64,000 nt of DNA, taken from the NCBI RefSeq assembly GCF_024756235.1, contig NZ_JANUGY010000003.1, positions 620,001 through 684,000 on the forward strand, given 5' to 3'. This document shows, piece by piece, positions 1 to 8,054 of this stretch. The notes beneath the pieces are model-generated. The model worked only from the letters and a program-made list of their open reading frames with translations. It ran no database searches and was not told where the DNA came from. This DNA is from Massilia kyonggiensis (lineage in GTDB: Bacteria; Pseudomonadota; Gammaproteobacteria; Burkholderiales; Burkholderiaceae_D). The position numbers and the translations under genes were made by a program. Positions within the stretch are counted from its first letter, which is position 1. The number at the start of each line of letters is the position of its first letter.

Positions 1-30
1 CGGCCCGCCGCGTGCGGGCCGTATCTTTTC
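1..30 (+). terminator. Probable intrinsic terminator at the window edge
   Basis: An 8-bp perfect stem (positions 1-8 with 14-21, GC only) with a 5-nt loop is followed by tatcttttc. The T-rich tail follows on the + strand, so it would end a + strand transcript that lies before the window. It may also stop read-through from the reverse-strand protease gene that ends at 34, but no T-run in that direction can be seen because the window stops. Confidence 0.5.
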
Positions 31-33
31 TGA

Positions 34-3000
34 TCAGCCGTACGGCGTGTAATCGATGCCGTTCTGCGTCACGCCCACCAGCGCCGCCTGGTTCTCCGGA
101 CTCTCGCTGAAACTCATGAGCACGTCCGCTTTCGTCAGCACGTGCTGGTCGAGCAGCTTGGTCCAGTAATCGGCCCCCGCCTGATCCGGCGCCCGGTGCA
201 GCACGTTGGCGTAGAACTTGTTCACGATGTCGGCATTCGTCGGATTGTCGCCGTACAAGTCCTTGAATTCCTTGGACTGGATAAAGCCGTCGGCCACGTC
301 GAGCAGCGCCACGCCGTGATCCAGCGCCGACATCCAGTAGCCGAGGCCGCCCTTGTCGGGCGCGCGGTTGAACGCGGCCTGGAAGATGCGGTAGGCCTGG
401 CCGCCGTGGCCGCTCACGTCGAAGGCAACGCCCGTGTCGGCGAACTGCAGGCGCTGCACGTTCGTCACCTGGTCGGTACCGTCGATGCCCGTCTTGTCCG
501 CGACGCTGAAGCCGCCGGCGGTCTTCGTGACCGTGTAGTTCGCGGCGGCGCCGTGGTAGACCGCCGTGTTGATGCCAGCCCCGCCGTCGAGTTTGTCGTT
601 GCCCGCGCCGCCGTCGAGCTTGTCGTTGCCCGCACCGCCCGTCAGCGTGTCGCTGCCGGCCATCGCGTGCAGGACGCTGCCCTTCGCGTTCGCGATCAGG
701 ACGTCGTTGCCGTCGCCGCCGTACGCGTTCAGGATCGTCGTCCCTTGCGCGATCGTCAGGTTGGCGCCGTTGATCACGGAGGCCGTGGCGCCGGAGAGAT
801 CGAGGCGGTCGTCGCTGCCGAGCGCGCTGGCGTTGATGGTGTCGATGCCGCCGTTCGGGTCGCTCAGCGTGCCGCGCGACGGGTCGGCGGCGACGAGCTG
901 CGCATATTGCGCCGTATAGATGAACGTGTGATCCGCCGTCGGCTTGTGGCCGATGATGTCGATGCTCCAGCTGTCCAGCGTGCCGGCATTGCCCGTGGCG
1001 AGGTCGATCACGCTCAGCGTCCAGCGCCCCCGCGCGCTCTCGCCCCAGTCGAGCACCGTGTCGAACGTGAAATGGATGTCGTGCTGGTTCGAACCGACGG
1101 CGCTGAGTGCGCCTTGCGACGGGCGGTACATCAGGTAGCTGGTCGTTCCGTCCGGCGAGGTCAGCGCGATTTCGAGGTCGCCGATGAACGGATGCGTGAT
1201 GTTGACGGCGACATCGACGCGCTCGACGACGACGTCGCTGTCGATGTCGATGGCGCTGTCCACGAACTTTTCCGTATTGTCTGGAATGGCCTCGTTGACG
1301 GTCTTCGATGCGACGACGTCCACGACGTTCGCGGACGTGCGCGGCGTGCCTTCCCACGTCGCGGCCAGGCGCACGGCCGCCAGGGCATCCACCACGCCGA
1401 AGCCGGTGGCCTGGATGGCGTCGTCGTATTGCAGGCCGCCGCCGTTCCAGTCGTGGGCGCCGTTGGCCGTCCAGTTGGACGGCGACCCGACCTGGCGCGC
1501 GGTGTAGGCAAGGATCTGCTGCACGTCGCGGTAGCCCAGGTTCGGATTCACCTCGAGCATGAGCGCGACGACGCCGCTGACGACCGGCGCCGCGAAGGAC
1601 GTGCCGTCGACGAACGCGTAATTCTCGCTCCTGTCACCGGCCGCGCCGGTGCGGTCGGTGGTCAGGATGCTTTCGTAATCGCCGTAGCCGGCGCCGCCCG
1701 GCGCCGCGACGAGAATCGACGCACCCGTCGTGCTGAAGTGGGACGACTCGCCGGCGTAGTCGACGGCGCCCACGGTGACGATGTAGCGACTGTTCTGGAA
1801 ATTGTGCAGGTTGGTGTCGTCGCCGTAGTCGTAGCTGTTGCCCGCGGCCTGCACGACGACGGTCCCCAGGCCATGCCGCCCGTTGGCGGCCAGCTCGCGC
1901 AACGCCGCGAACTCGGGTGCGAACGCGGGATCGTTCGCATTGTCGTAGAACGCCCAGTTCGTCCCGGTCTTCAGCAGATTGTTGAAACCCCAGGAATTGT
2001 TCAGCACATCCATGCCGACCGCGTAATGGAAGGCGTTGACGAGCTCCGTCTGCCATTGGGACGAAAACGACGTGTAGAGCGACACCAGCTGCGCATCGTA
2101 GGCGACGCCGACGACGCCATGCCCGTCCCTGGCCGCGGCGATCACTCCGGCGACCTCGGTGCCGTGGTTGTCCTTGTCCTGGACCGGCGCGCCGCCCGCC
2201 TGCAGCGACACGGCGGCCCGGTCCAGCCCCAGCTTGTCGTTTGGCGCCAGGTCCGGATTGGTGGCATCGATCCCGTTGTCCAACACGGCGACCTTGACGC
2301 CTTTCCCGGTCGCGTGGGCCCACGCGTACGGCACCCGTGTCGTGAACAGGTGCCACTGGTAGGGGAACCATTCGTCGGTCGGGATCACCGCGCCTGCGGC
2401 CGCGCCGACGCCCGCGTCGTCGTCGCGGATCACGCCCCAGGCGACGGTCACGTCCGAGTCCGGGCCCGTGCCGACCGGCGCCACCGTGGCGCCCACCGGA
2501 TCGGTGAGCTCGATCCCGAACGCGCGGTTCGGTTCGAAGTCCTTGTTGCCGATCACCGGCACCGTGAAGGTCGCCGTCGTCGTGCCCGGCGCGAAGGTCA
2601 GTTTCTGATACTGCGGCTGGTAGTCGACGCCGGGCAACGCGGTCTCGCCGCGCGTGCCCACGTTCACCGACACGGCATACGTCGCGGCGTGGGACAGCAC
2701 GACCGTGAACGTCATGTCGTGCGTGCCGTTATCGCCTTCGACGATCGTGCGCGACGCGACGCTCAGGCTCGGCATCGTGATGCTGCTCATCGCGATGCTG
2801 CCGTCGCTGCCCACCGTCAGGAGCTTCGTATAGGCGTAGGCACTGTCGGCGACGTAGCCGTCGTCCGTCGCCGGATCCTTCCCAGTATATTCGGCGGCAA
2901 CGAGCGTCACGAAATAATTGCCGGGAGGCGGCAGCTTTTGCACCGGAGTCGTGGCGGACATATCCTGGGAAGCGCCCGGCTCGAGCGTGCCGGTCGTGCC

Positions 3001-3213
3001 GTCGAGCGGGTCGACCGCAACTTTGTACCCGTTGTTGGTGCCGGACGCATCCCAGGGTGCCGCGGTGAACCAGAGTTCCAGCCGAACCTTGCCGGACGTC
3101 GTCGTGCCGATATTGGTGACGTCGTTGGCGGTCAGCGTGAACGTGCGCGTGACCGGATCGAATTGATAGGACTGCTCGCCAAGGATCTTGATCGTCGCAC
3201 TCATGCCTGCCAT
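34..3213 (-). CDS. Large secreted S8 (subtilisin-like) protease with Calx-beta, P-domain, RTX repeats and DUF4214
   Basis: Extracellular serine endopeptidase of the subtilisin family. Residue numbers below count from a TTG two codons upstream of the ATG chosen here. A Calx-beta-like domain lies at about 155-268. The S8 catalytic domain follows, with Asp314 (VLDNGID), His352 (NHGTEVAG), oxyanion Asn461 (AAGNS) and Ser541 (DGTSFAAP). A proprotein-convertase P-domain lies at about 636-757. RTX nonapeptide repeats (GGAGNDKLD) at about 833-885 should bind calcium, and a C-terminal DUF4214 segment lies at about 935-1055. There is no N-terminal signal peptide, so type I secretion through a C-terminal signal is inferred; no T1SS genes are in the window. 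The start is uncertain (TTG 3219, ATG 3213 or ATG 3204) because none has a convincing ribosome binding site. Confidence 0.9.
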   Translation of the reverse strand: MAGMSATIKILGEQSYQFDPVTRTFTLTANDVTNIGTTTSGKVRLELWFTAAPWDASGTNNGYKVAVDPLDGTTGTLEPGASQDMSATTPVQKLPPPGNYFVTLVAAEYTGKDPATDDGYVADSAYAYTKLLTVGSDGSIAMSSITMPSLSVASRTIVEGDNGTHDMTFTVVLSHAATYAVSVNVGTRGETALPGVDYQPQYQKLTFAPGTTTATFTVPVIGNKDFEPNRAFGIELTDPVGATVAPVGTGPDSDVTVAWGVIRDDDAGVGAAAGAVIPTDEWFPYQWHLFTTRVPYAWAHATGKGVKVAVLDNGIDATNPDLAPNDKLGLDRAAVSLQAGGAPVQDKDNHGTEVAGVIAAARDGHGVVGVAYDAQLVSLYTSFSSQWQTELVNAFHYAVGMDVLNNSWGFNNLLKTGTNWAFYDNANDPAFAPEFAALRELAANGRHGLGTVVVQAAGNSYDYGDDTNLHNFQNSRYIVTVGAVDYAGESSHFSTTGASILVAAPGGAGYGDYESILTTDRTGAAGDRSENYAFVDGTSFAAPVVSGVVALMLEVNPNLGYRDVQQILAYTARQVGSPSNWTANGAHDWNGGGLQYDDAIQATGFGVVDALAAVRLAATWEGTPRTSANVVDVVASKTVNEAIPDNTEKFVDSAIDIDSDVVVERVDVAVNITHPFIGDLEIALTSPDGTTSYLMYRPSQGALSAVGSNQHDIHFTFDTVLDWGESARGRWTLSVIDLATGNAGTLDSWSIDIIGHKPTADHTFIYTAQYAQLVAADPSRGTLSDPNGGIDTINASALGSDDRLDLSGATASVINGANLTIAQGTTILNAYGGDGNDVLIANAKGSVLHAMAGSDTLTGGAGNDKLDGGAGNDKLDGGAGINTAVYHGAAANYTVTKTAGGFSVADKTGIDGTDQVTNVQRLQFADTGVAFDVSGHGGQAYRIFQAAFNRAPDKGGLGYWMSALDHGVALLDVADGFIQSKEFKDLYGDNPTNADIVNKFYANVLHRAPDQAGADYWTKLLDQHVLTKADVLMSFSESPENQAALVGVTQNGIDYTPYG

Positions 3214-3415
3214 AGTCAAAAGTTATTGAATGATGGCAAGTTTATCGGATAAAAGTTGCACCAAGTAAATATATTTTTAAACAACGTACTTATCTTTTTT
3301 ACCAATTTCGGACCCGGGCATTTGTCGCGAAACTGTACGTTTTTGTCATGGCTACCCACCAAACATGCTCCAACGTTGCCCACTCTTATAAAATGTCGGG
3401 CTCAAGGAGAACATC

Positions 3416-4102
3416 ATGTATCGCGTACTGTTGGTGGAAGACGATCCGCGCCTCGCGGAACTGGTGACGGAATACCTGTCCGGCTATGAATTCTCGGTCG
3501 ACCTCGTCACGCGGGGCGACGCCGCGCTGGAACACTTCAAGACGGCTTCGCCGGACATCGTCGTGCTCGACCTCATGCTGCCCGGCATGGACGGCATGGT
3601 CGTGTGCCGCCAGATCCGCGACGTGTCCGACGTGCCGATCCTGATCCTCACGGCGCGCGAGGATACGTACGATGAAGTCTCGGGCCTGGAACAGGGTGCG
3701 GACGACTTCGTCAACAAACCCGTGCAGCCGCGGGTGCTGCTGGCGCGCCTGCGCGCCCTGCTGCGCCGCACGCAGACGAAGACGACGACGGATACCCGCG
3801 TGCTCGAGTTCGGCGCGCTGCGCATCATGACGAGCGACCGCAGCGTCACGTGGCGCGGCCAGCCGTGCGTGCTCAGCAACACGGAATACAAGCTGCTGCT
3901 CGTGCTGGCGGAGGCCGCCGGCCGCGTGCTGTCGCGCGACGAGCTGCTCAAGAAGATGCGCGGCATCGAATTCGACGGCCTCGACCGCAGCATCGACAAC
4001 TGCATCTCCAAGCTGCGCCGCAAGTTCGACGACAACCTGTCCGAGAAGATCAAGACGGTGTGGGGCGAGGGTTACCTCTTCTCCCCTTCCGCCTGGAATT
4101 AA
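3416..4102 (+). CDS. OmpR-family response regulator, RstA-like
   Basis: Two-component response regulator of 228 residues. The receiver domain (about 1-120) has the acidic pair at 9-10, phospho-acceptor Asp52 in VLDLMLPGMDG, and Lys101. The C-terminal half is an OmpR/PhoB winged helix that ends normally. Its receiver resembles E. coli RstA more than PhoB or OmpR, by eye. AGGAGA at 3405-3410 gives a well placed start at ATG 3416. The likely partner kinase is the RstB-like gene at 8055-9371, separated from it by four reverse-strand genes. The stop is 3 nt from the stop of the convergent SDR gene. The signal sensed is unknown. Confidence 0.88.
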   Translation: MYRVLLVEDDPRLAELVTEYLSGYEFSVDLVTRGDAALEHFKTASPDIVVLDLMLPGMDGMVVCRQIRDVSDVPILILTAREDTYDEVSGLEQGADDFVNKPVQPRVLLARLRALLRRTQTKTTTDTRVLEFGALRIMTSDRSVTWRGQPCVLSNTEYKLLLVLAEAAGRVLSRDELLKKMRGIEFDGLDRSIDNCISKLRRKFDDNLSEKIKTVWGEGYLFSPSAWN

Positions 4103-4105
4103 ACC

Positions 4106-4852
4106 TCAGCGACCGCCGGACACGTCGATGAACGTGCCGGTCGCATACGACGCCTCGTCCGACAGCAGCCACAGCACGGCGGCCGCGACTTCATCCGCCG
4201 TGCCGCCGCGCGCCATCGGCACGGACGATTGCAGGCGCTGGATGCGGCCCGGTTCGCCGCCGCTGGCGTGCATGTCCGTATCGATCAGGCCCGGCCGCAC
4301 GCCGTTTACGCGGATTCCTTCCTGCGCCACTTCCTTCGAGAGCCCGATCGTCAGCGCATCCACGGCCGCCTTCGACGCGGCGTAATCGACGTATTCGTTG
4401 GCCGACCCGAGCACGGCCGCGCGCGACGACACATTCACGATCGCCCCGCCGATACCGCCGTGCTTCGTCGACATGCGCCGCACCGCTTCGCGCGCGCACA
4501 GGAAGCTGCCCGTGACGTTGGTGGCGAGGATGCGGTTGATACGGGCGGCGTCCATGTGTTCCACCCGCGTCTGGCGCGCGAGGATGCCGGCGTTGTTGAC
4601 GAGGGCGTCGAGCCGGCCGCAGCGTGCGTCGATGGCCGCGAACAGGCGCGCGACCTGTTCCTCGTCGGCCACGTCGGCGGCGACCGCGAACGCGTGCCCG
4701 CCGGCCGCTTCGATGGCCTGCACGACGGCATGTGCCGCCCCTTCGTTGTCCCGGTAGTTCACGCAGACCGTGTAGCCGCGCCGTGCGGCCAGCAGCGCGC
4801 AGGCGGCCCCGATGCCGCGGCTGGCGCCCGTGATCAGTACTGTCTTGTCCAT
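4106..4852 (-). CDS. SDR family NAD(P)-dependent oxidoreductase
   Basis: Classical short-chain dehydrogenase/reductase of 248 residues, the usual length. Visible motifs are the N-terminal nucleotide-binding TGASRGIG, the NNAG motif, and a catalytic Ser (NVSSRA) followed by YAASK with Tyr and Lys. The C-terminal substrate loop ends in TGTFIDVSGGR, common in FabG-like and glucose-dehydrogenase-like SDRs. The start at ATG 4852 has a purine-rich GGGACGAG upstream. The substrate cannot be read from sequence. The gene is convergent with the rstA-like gene and is followed upstream on the same strand by the exported-protein/MipA pair. Confidence 0.85.
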   Translation of the reverse strand: MDKTVLITGASRGIGAACALLAARRGYTVCVNYRDNEGAAHAVVQAIEAAGGHAFAVAADVADEEQVARLFAAIDARCGRLDALVNNAGILARQTRVEHMDAARINRILATNVTGSFLCAREAVRRMSTKHGGIGGAIVNVSSRAAVLGSANEYVDYAASKAAVDALTIGLSKEVAQEGIRVNGVRPGLIDTDMHASGGEPGRIQRLQSSVPMARGGTADEVAAAVLWLLSDEASYATGTFIDVSGGR

Positions 4853-4890
4853 GCTCGTCCCTGTTGTTTCAACCTGACGAGCATACCGCG

Positions 4891-5604
4891 TTATTCGAAG
4901 ATCGGGACGATCGCCAGCGGCGCGTTGTAGGTGACGACCTGGGCCCGACCGGGTGCCGAGGCGAAGCGCCAGGTCACGATGGGAAAGCCTTCGTCCGGAT
5001 CGCCCGTGAAGGCGGCGCCGGACGTCACGGGCAGCGCCTGCTCGCCGCCCTCCGCGTGGCGCAGGCGGGCGCCGGCTGTTTCGCCTGCTCCCTTCCTTGG
5101 GAACACGAAGCGCACGCCGGCGCACTGGCGCGCGCGCTGCGAGGCGTCCACGTAGCGCACGAAGCCGAGCGCCTGGGCGCAGGCCGTGCGCAGGTCGGCG
5201 GCGTCGTACTGGCCGTCGGCGCGCGGCGCGATCGTCACCTGCGGGCGCAGCACGAATGGCATGCCCTTGCGGTTCAGGACGAGCGCCGCGTTCTCGTCAT
5301 AGGCCGCCTTCGTCAGTGGGAACACGGTGCGGCCGAGGGCGTCCAGCGGCAAGTTCAACTGGGTCGTCTTGCCCGTCAGCGTGAGCTGGGCGCCTTCGCC
5401 CAGTCCGGCGTGGTCGCGCGACTGCACCTGCAGCTGGCTTTGCAGCAGGTTCTTCGGGCCGCCGTATTTCTCGAACTGGACCATGGCCCGGTACGCATCC
5501 CGGTAGCTCACCCATTCGCCGGCCTGTGCCTGTGCTTGCGCGCCGGTCGAAACGACCGCGAGCAGCGAGGCAAAGGCAGCAATGAGTTGGCGGGATGCGC
5601 GCAT
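4891..5604 (-). CDS. Uncharacterised exported protein, translationally coupled to the MipA/OmpV gene
   Basis: A 237-residue protein that I do not recognise. It begins with a Sec-type signal peptide (MRASRQ, a hydrophobic stretch, then AQAQAGE), so the mature protein should be periplasmic or outer-membrane associated. The body is rich in beta-type alternation and has two cysteines around residues 145-165. ATG 5604 lies 2 nt after the stop of the MipA-like gene upstream, with no strong ribosome binding site, so translational coupling is likely. Its position between rstA-like and rstB-like genes suggests a function linked to the envelope sensor. A longer in-frame extension overlaps the MipA gene and is rejected. 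Confidence 0.75.
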   Translation of the reverse strand: MRASRQLIAAFASLLAVVSTGAQAQAQAGEWVSYRDAYRAMVQFEKYGGPKNLLQSQLQVQSRDHAGLGEGAQLTLTGKTTQLNLPLDALGRTVFPLTKAAYDENAALVLNRKGMPFVLRPQVTIAPRADGQYDAADLRTACAQALGFVRYVDASQRARQCAGVRFVFPRKGAGETAGARLRHAEGGEQALPVTSGAAFTGDPDEGFPIVTWRFASAPGRAQVVTYNAPLAIVPIFE

Positions 5605-5606
5605 CG

Positions 5607-6467
5607 TCAGAACCGGTAGGCGAAGGCGGTCGAAACCGTCAGGTTGGTGGACCGCTCGACGAGCGGGCTCTTGGCGGCATTGCCCAGCAGGCCCTTGGCC
5701 TGCAGGTTCGACGTCAGCATCCACGAGGGCGACAGGGCCCAGTTCCAGCGCACGCCCACGTGCGCCTCCTGCAGGCCGCCGCCCGCCTCGTAATACGAGA
5801 AGCGGCTGCGCGACGCTTCTTCGCGCGAGACGCCGAAATACGTCTGGTTGTAGTTGCGGTTCACGATGGACACGCCGGCCGACACCGACACGCGGTGCTG
5901 GCTGCCCAGCTCGAACGCGAGCCGCTGCACGCCCAGGTCCAGCCGCGCGCCGTCGTGGTCGTTGCCGGCGCCGTAGAGCACACTGCTCGTCAGGCGCCAC
6001 TGCGGCGTCAGGTAATAGTTCGCGAAAGCGCCGCCCTGCAGGCGGGCGCCGATCTTGTTCATGCCATGCAGGCCCGTGGCCGTCATGTTGCGCTTGTCGA
6101 TCGGGTCCGGGACCGGGCCGATCAGGCTCGTGCCCCAGGTGCTGGCGCCATCGGCCGTCTGGCCGGTGCCGGACTCGTCACGGCCGGGCTGCACGGCGAG
6201 CAGCGGGCCGTATTCGAACGTCGGGCTGTCCGTCAGGTGCATCCCGGCGCTCATGCCGGAAATAAAAAGGCCGTTGCTCCATTGAACCTGGAGCACCGGC
6301 AACGCTGATACCTTGCGGCTTCCCGTCCCGTCCCAGCGCGGCGCCGACTGCACGCCCAGGCCCACGTACATGTCGCGGCTGCCGTCGGGCATGGGGTTGG
6401 TCGCCGGCGTCTGGGCCCACGTCGTGGCGCAGGCGCTGCTGAGCGCGAGGAAGAGAAGCTTGTTCAT
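5607..6467 (-). CDS. MipA/OmpV family outer-membrane protein
   Basis: A 286-residue precursor with a signal peptide ending near TTWAQ and a C-terminal YRF ending typical of outer-membrane beta-barrels. The body alternates short amphipathic strands with Gly/Asn turns. Conserved OmpV-like blocks such as YVGLGVQSAPRW near the N-terminus and the FANYYLTPQWRLTSSV strand pair are visible. MipA in E. coli is linked to murein-synthesis complexes, and OmpV-like proteins are often controlled by envelope two-component systems; both are family knowledge. It heads a two-gene unit with the exported protein downstream and sits between the RstA-like and RstB-like genes. Confidence 0.82.
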   Translation of the reverse strand: MNKLLFLALSSACATTWAQTPATNPMPDGSRDMYVGLGVQSAPRWDGTGSRKVSALPVLQVQWSNGLFISGMSAGMHLTDSPTFEYGPLLAVQPGRDESGTGQTADGASTWGTSLIGPVPDPIDKRNMTATGLHGMNKIGARLQGGAFANYYLTPQWRLTSSVLYGAGNDHDGARLDLGVQRLAFELGSQHRVSVSAGVSIVNRNYNQTYFGVSREEASRSRFSYYEAGGGLQEAHVGVRWNWALSPSWMLTSNLQAKGLLGNAAKSPLVERSTNLTVSTAFAYRF

Positions 6468-6540
6468 GTTCAGGGTTGAAAGATTCGGGAAGACAACATT
6501 CTACGTCCTTGTCTTCCTTCCTCCCATATCCTTTCCTGCA

Positions 6541-7764
6541 TTAATGCCTTGTTGCCACTTCGGTCGAGAATACAACCGGCAGATCGCTGCGCGGGATCAC
6601 GGCCAGGTGGGCCGGGGTCGTCACGTGCATGGCGCACATGATGTCCGGTCCCGGCACCGAGCGCAGTTCACGCACGAGGATCCTGTCGCCTGCACGCAGG
6701 ATGCCGTCGATGGCCGTCCCGTAGCAGCTGCTGGCGCCATTGCCCATGAACACGCCGACGACCATCTGCGTCGCGAAATCGACGGCTGGCTTGTCGCGGC
6801 CCGGCGCATGTTCGCTCCACAAACGGGTCCATGCAGCCTCGTCCTTGATGACGACGGTGCGTTCCTCCTGGACGCCCGACAGGCTCGTCGCGTCCGCGGT
6901 CTGGAAGAAGATGTCCGAGGCGGCGACCTTGTTGAACGCGACGTCGGCGTCCACGCGGTCCACGGCCACGACCTGCATCGGCTGGACCACGACGGGCAGG
7001 CAGATGGCGACCGTCGTGACGTCGCGCTCGTCGATCTCGACTTCCAGCTTGCTGGCGCCCGCGGCGACGCGGCCGATGACCATGCTGCGGCAGCCGCTGG
7101 CGTACTCGCCCGCGAACACGCCGATCAGCATCTTGCGCGTGAAATCGACCTTCGGCTGGCTTGGGACCGGCGTGCGGCCGGCGGTGTGCTGGGCCCACAG
7201 CTTGTCCCAGGCGGCCTGGTCCTTGATGACGACGGTCTGGGGCGCCGTCACGCCCGAGAACGTGTCTTTCGCCACGGTTTCGAACGTGACCGCCGTGCCG
7301 GCTGCCGGCAGGAAGTTCAGCTGCTCGACCTTGTGGCCGGTGCCCAGGCCGAGATCCGGCTGGTCGGCATTCTTGACGATCGTCTCGAACAGGGCGCGGG
7401 CGCTCTCGTCCTGGCAATACGTCTTTGGTCCGGCAATCGTGTCGCCGTACGAGCACAAACGGGTTTCCGGCTTGTTGCCGAACAGGACTTGCTCGTAGGA
7501 CGCGTCGGCGCAGCGACCGGCGTGGTCCCAGAACACTTGTTTGCCGTCGATGACGAACAGGCGGTTCTTGGTCTCGGCGCAGGCGGCAGTGCGCGCCATC
7601 TCGACGAACGGGGCGGTGGCCAGGGCGGCCGGGTTCGGCTCGCCGACCGCAATGCCCGAGCCGGCTTGCTGGTCATGCATCGTGCTTCCTCCACCGCAGG
7701 CGGCAAGTAGCCCGGAAATGACGATGGCGCCCAGTGGCGGCATCACGCGTCCAAACATGCTCAT
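6541..7764 (-). CDS. Lipoprotein with two tandem PrcB_C-like domains
   Basis: A 407-residue lipoprotein: after MSMFGRVM a hydrophobic helix ends in the lipobox LLAAC, then a GGGS linker. Two similar blocks follow, VVIKDQAAWDKLWAQH…VDFTRKMLIGVFAGEYASGC and VVIKDEAAWTRLWSEH…VDFATQMVVGVFMGNGASSC. Their pattern (a W..LW helix, then VDF and a VGVF strand) resembles the PrcB C-terminal domain of protease-complex regulators. That assignment is by eye and moderate. The start at ATG 7764 has AGGAGAGGGAG upstream and gives the best lipoprotein signal. A strong intrinsic terminator lies 54 nt upstream of the start in the same orientation (7818-7857), an arrangement that could allow attenuation. Confidence 0.75.
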   Translation of the reverse strand: MSMFGRVMPPLGAIVISGLLAACGGGSTMHDQQAGSGIAVGEPNPAALATAPFVEMARTAACAETKNRLFVIDGKQVFWDHAGRCADASYEQVLFGNKPETRLCSYGDTIAGPKTYCQDESARALFETIVKNADQPDLGLGTGHKVEQLNFLPAAGTAVTFETVAKDTFSGVTAPQTVVIKDQAAWDKLWAQHTAGRTPVPSQPKVDFTRKMLIGVFAGEYASGCRSMVIGRVAAGASKLEVEIDERDVTTVAICLPVVVQPMQVVAVDRVDADVAFNKVAASDIFFQTADATSLSGVQEERTVVIKDEAAWTRLWSEHAPGRDKPAVDFATQMVVGVFMGNGASSCYGTAIDGILRAGDRILVRELRSVPGPDIMCAMHVTTPAHLAVIPRSDLPVVFSTEVATRH

Positions 7765-7817
7765 ACTCTCCCTCTCCTGGAAACGATGGCGCCGTGTACC
7801 CGGCACGCATCCCGAAT

Positions 7818-7857
7818 AAAAAAAGGGTCCGCCTTCTCTCGCGCATCAGGCGGACCC
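7818..7857 (-). terminator. Intrinsic terminator upstream of the lipoprotein gene (attenuator or sRNA end)
   Basis: GGGTCCGCC (7825-7833) pairs perfectly with GGCGGACCC (7849-7857). Read on the minus strand the stem is followed by seven T. No minus-strand gene lies between it and the divergent kinase gene, so it is not the end of a visible coding sequence. It would terminate a transcript started between about 7860 and 8050, just before the lipoprotein start at 7764. Confidence 0.7.
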
Positions 7858-8054
7858 AAACGGAAAACCTGTTTTTAAACTGTCCTGACGTGTAGACATC
7901 GTACGGACAAGGGGCAAGAACTTCATCCGCGGACTGTCGGGCATTTGTCCTCAATTTGTAAGGGATGGTTTTTTAGATGATTGCTCCTATACAATTTCGA
8001 TATGTGTAAGACAAATCCAGGTCCAGACAGTTGGCACGACCGGAGGACAGCGGC

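Noticed and set aside
590..660. Short direct repeats that could suggest a CRISPR or tandem array
   Set aside because: They are the DNA of the RTX nonapeptide repeats inside the protease gene, in frame.
142..3252. A 1036-codon open frame on the + strand opposite the S8 protease
   Set aside because: Arg/Val/Asp-rich composition with no domain; it mirrors the real gene and results from high GC.
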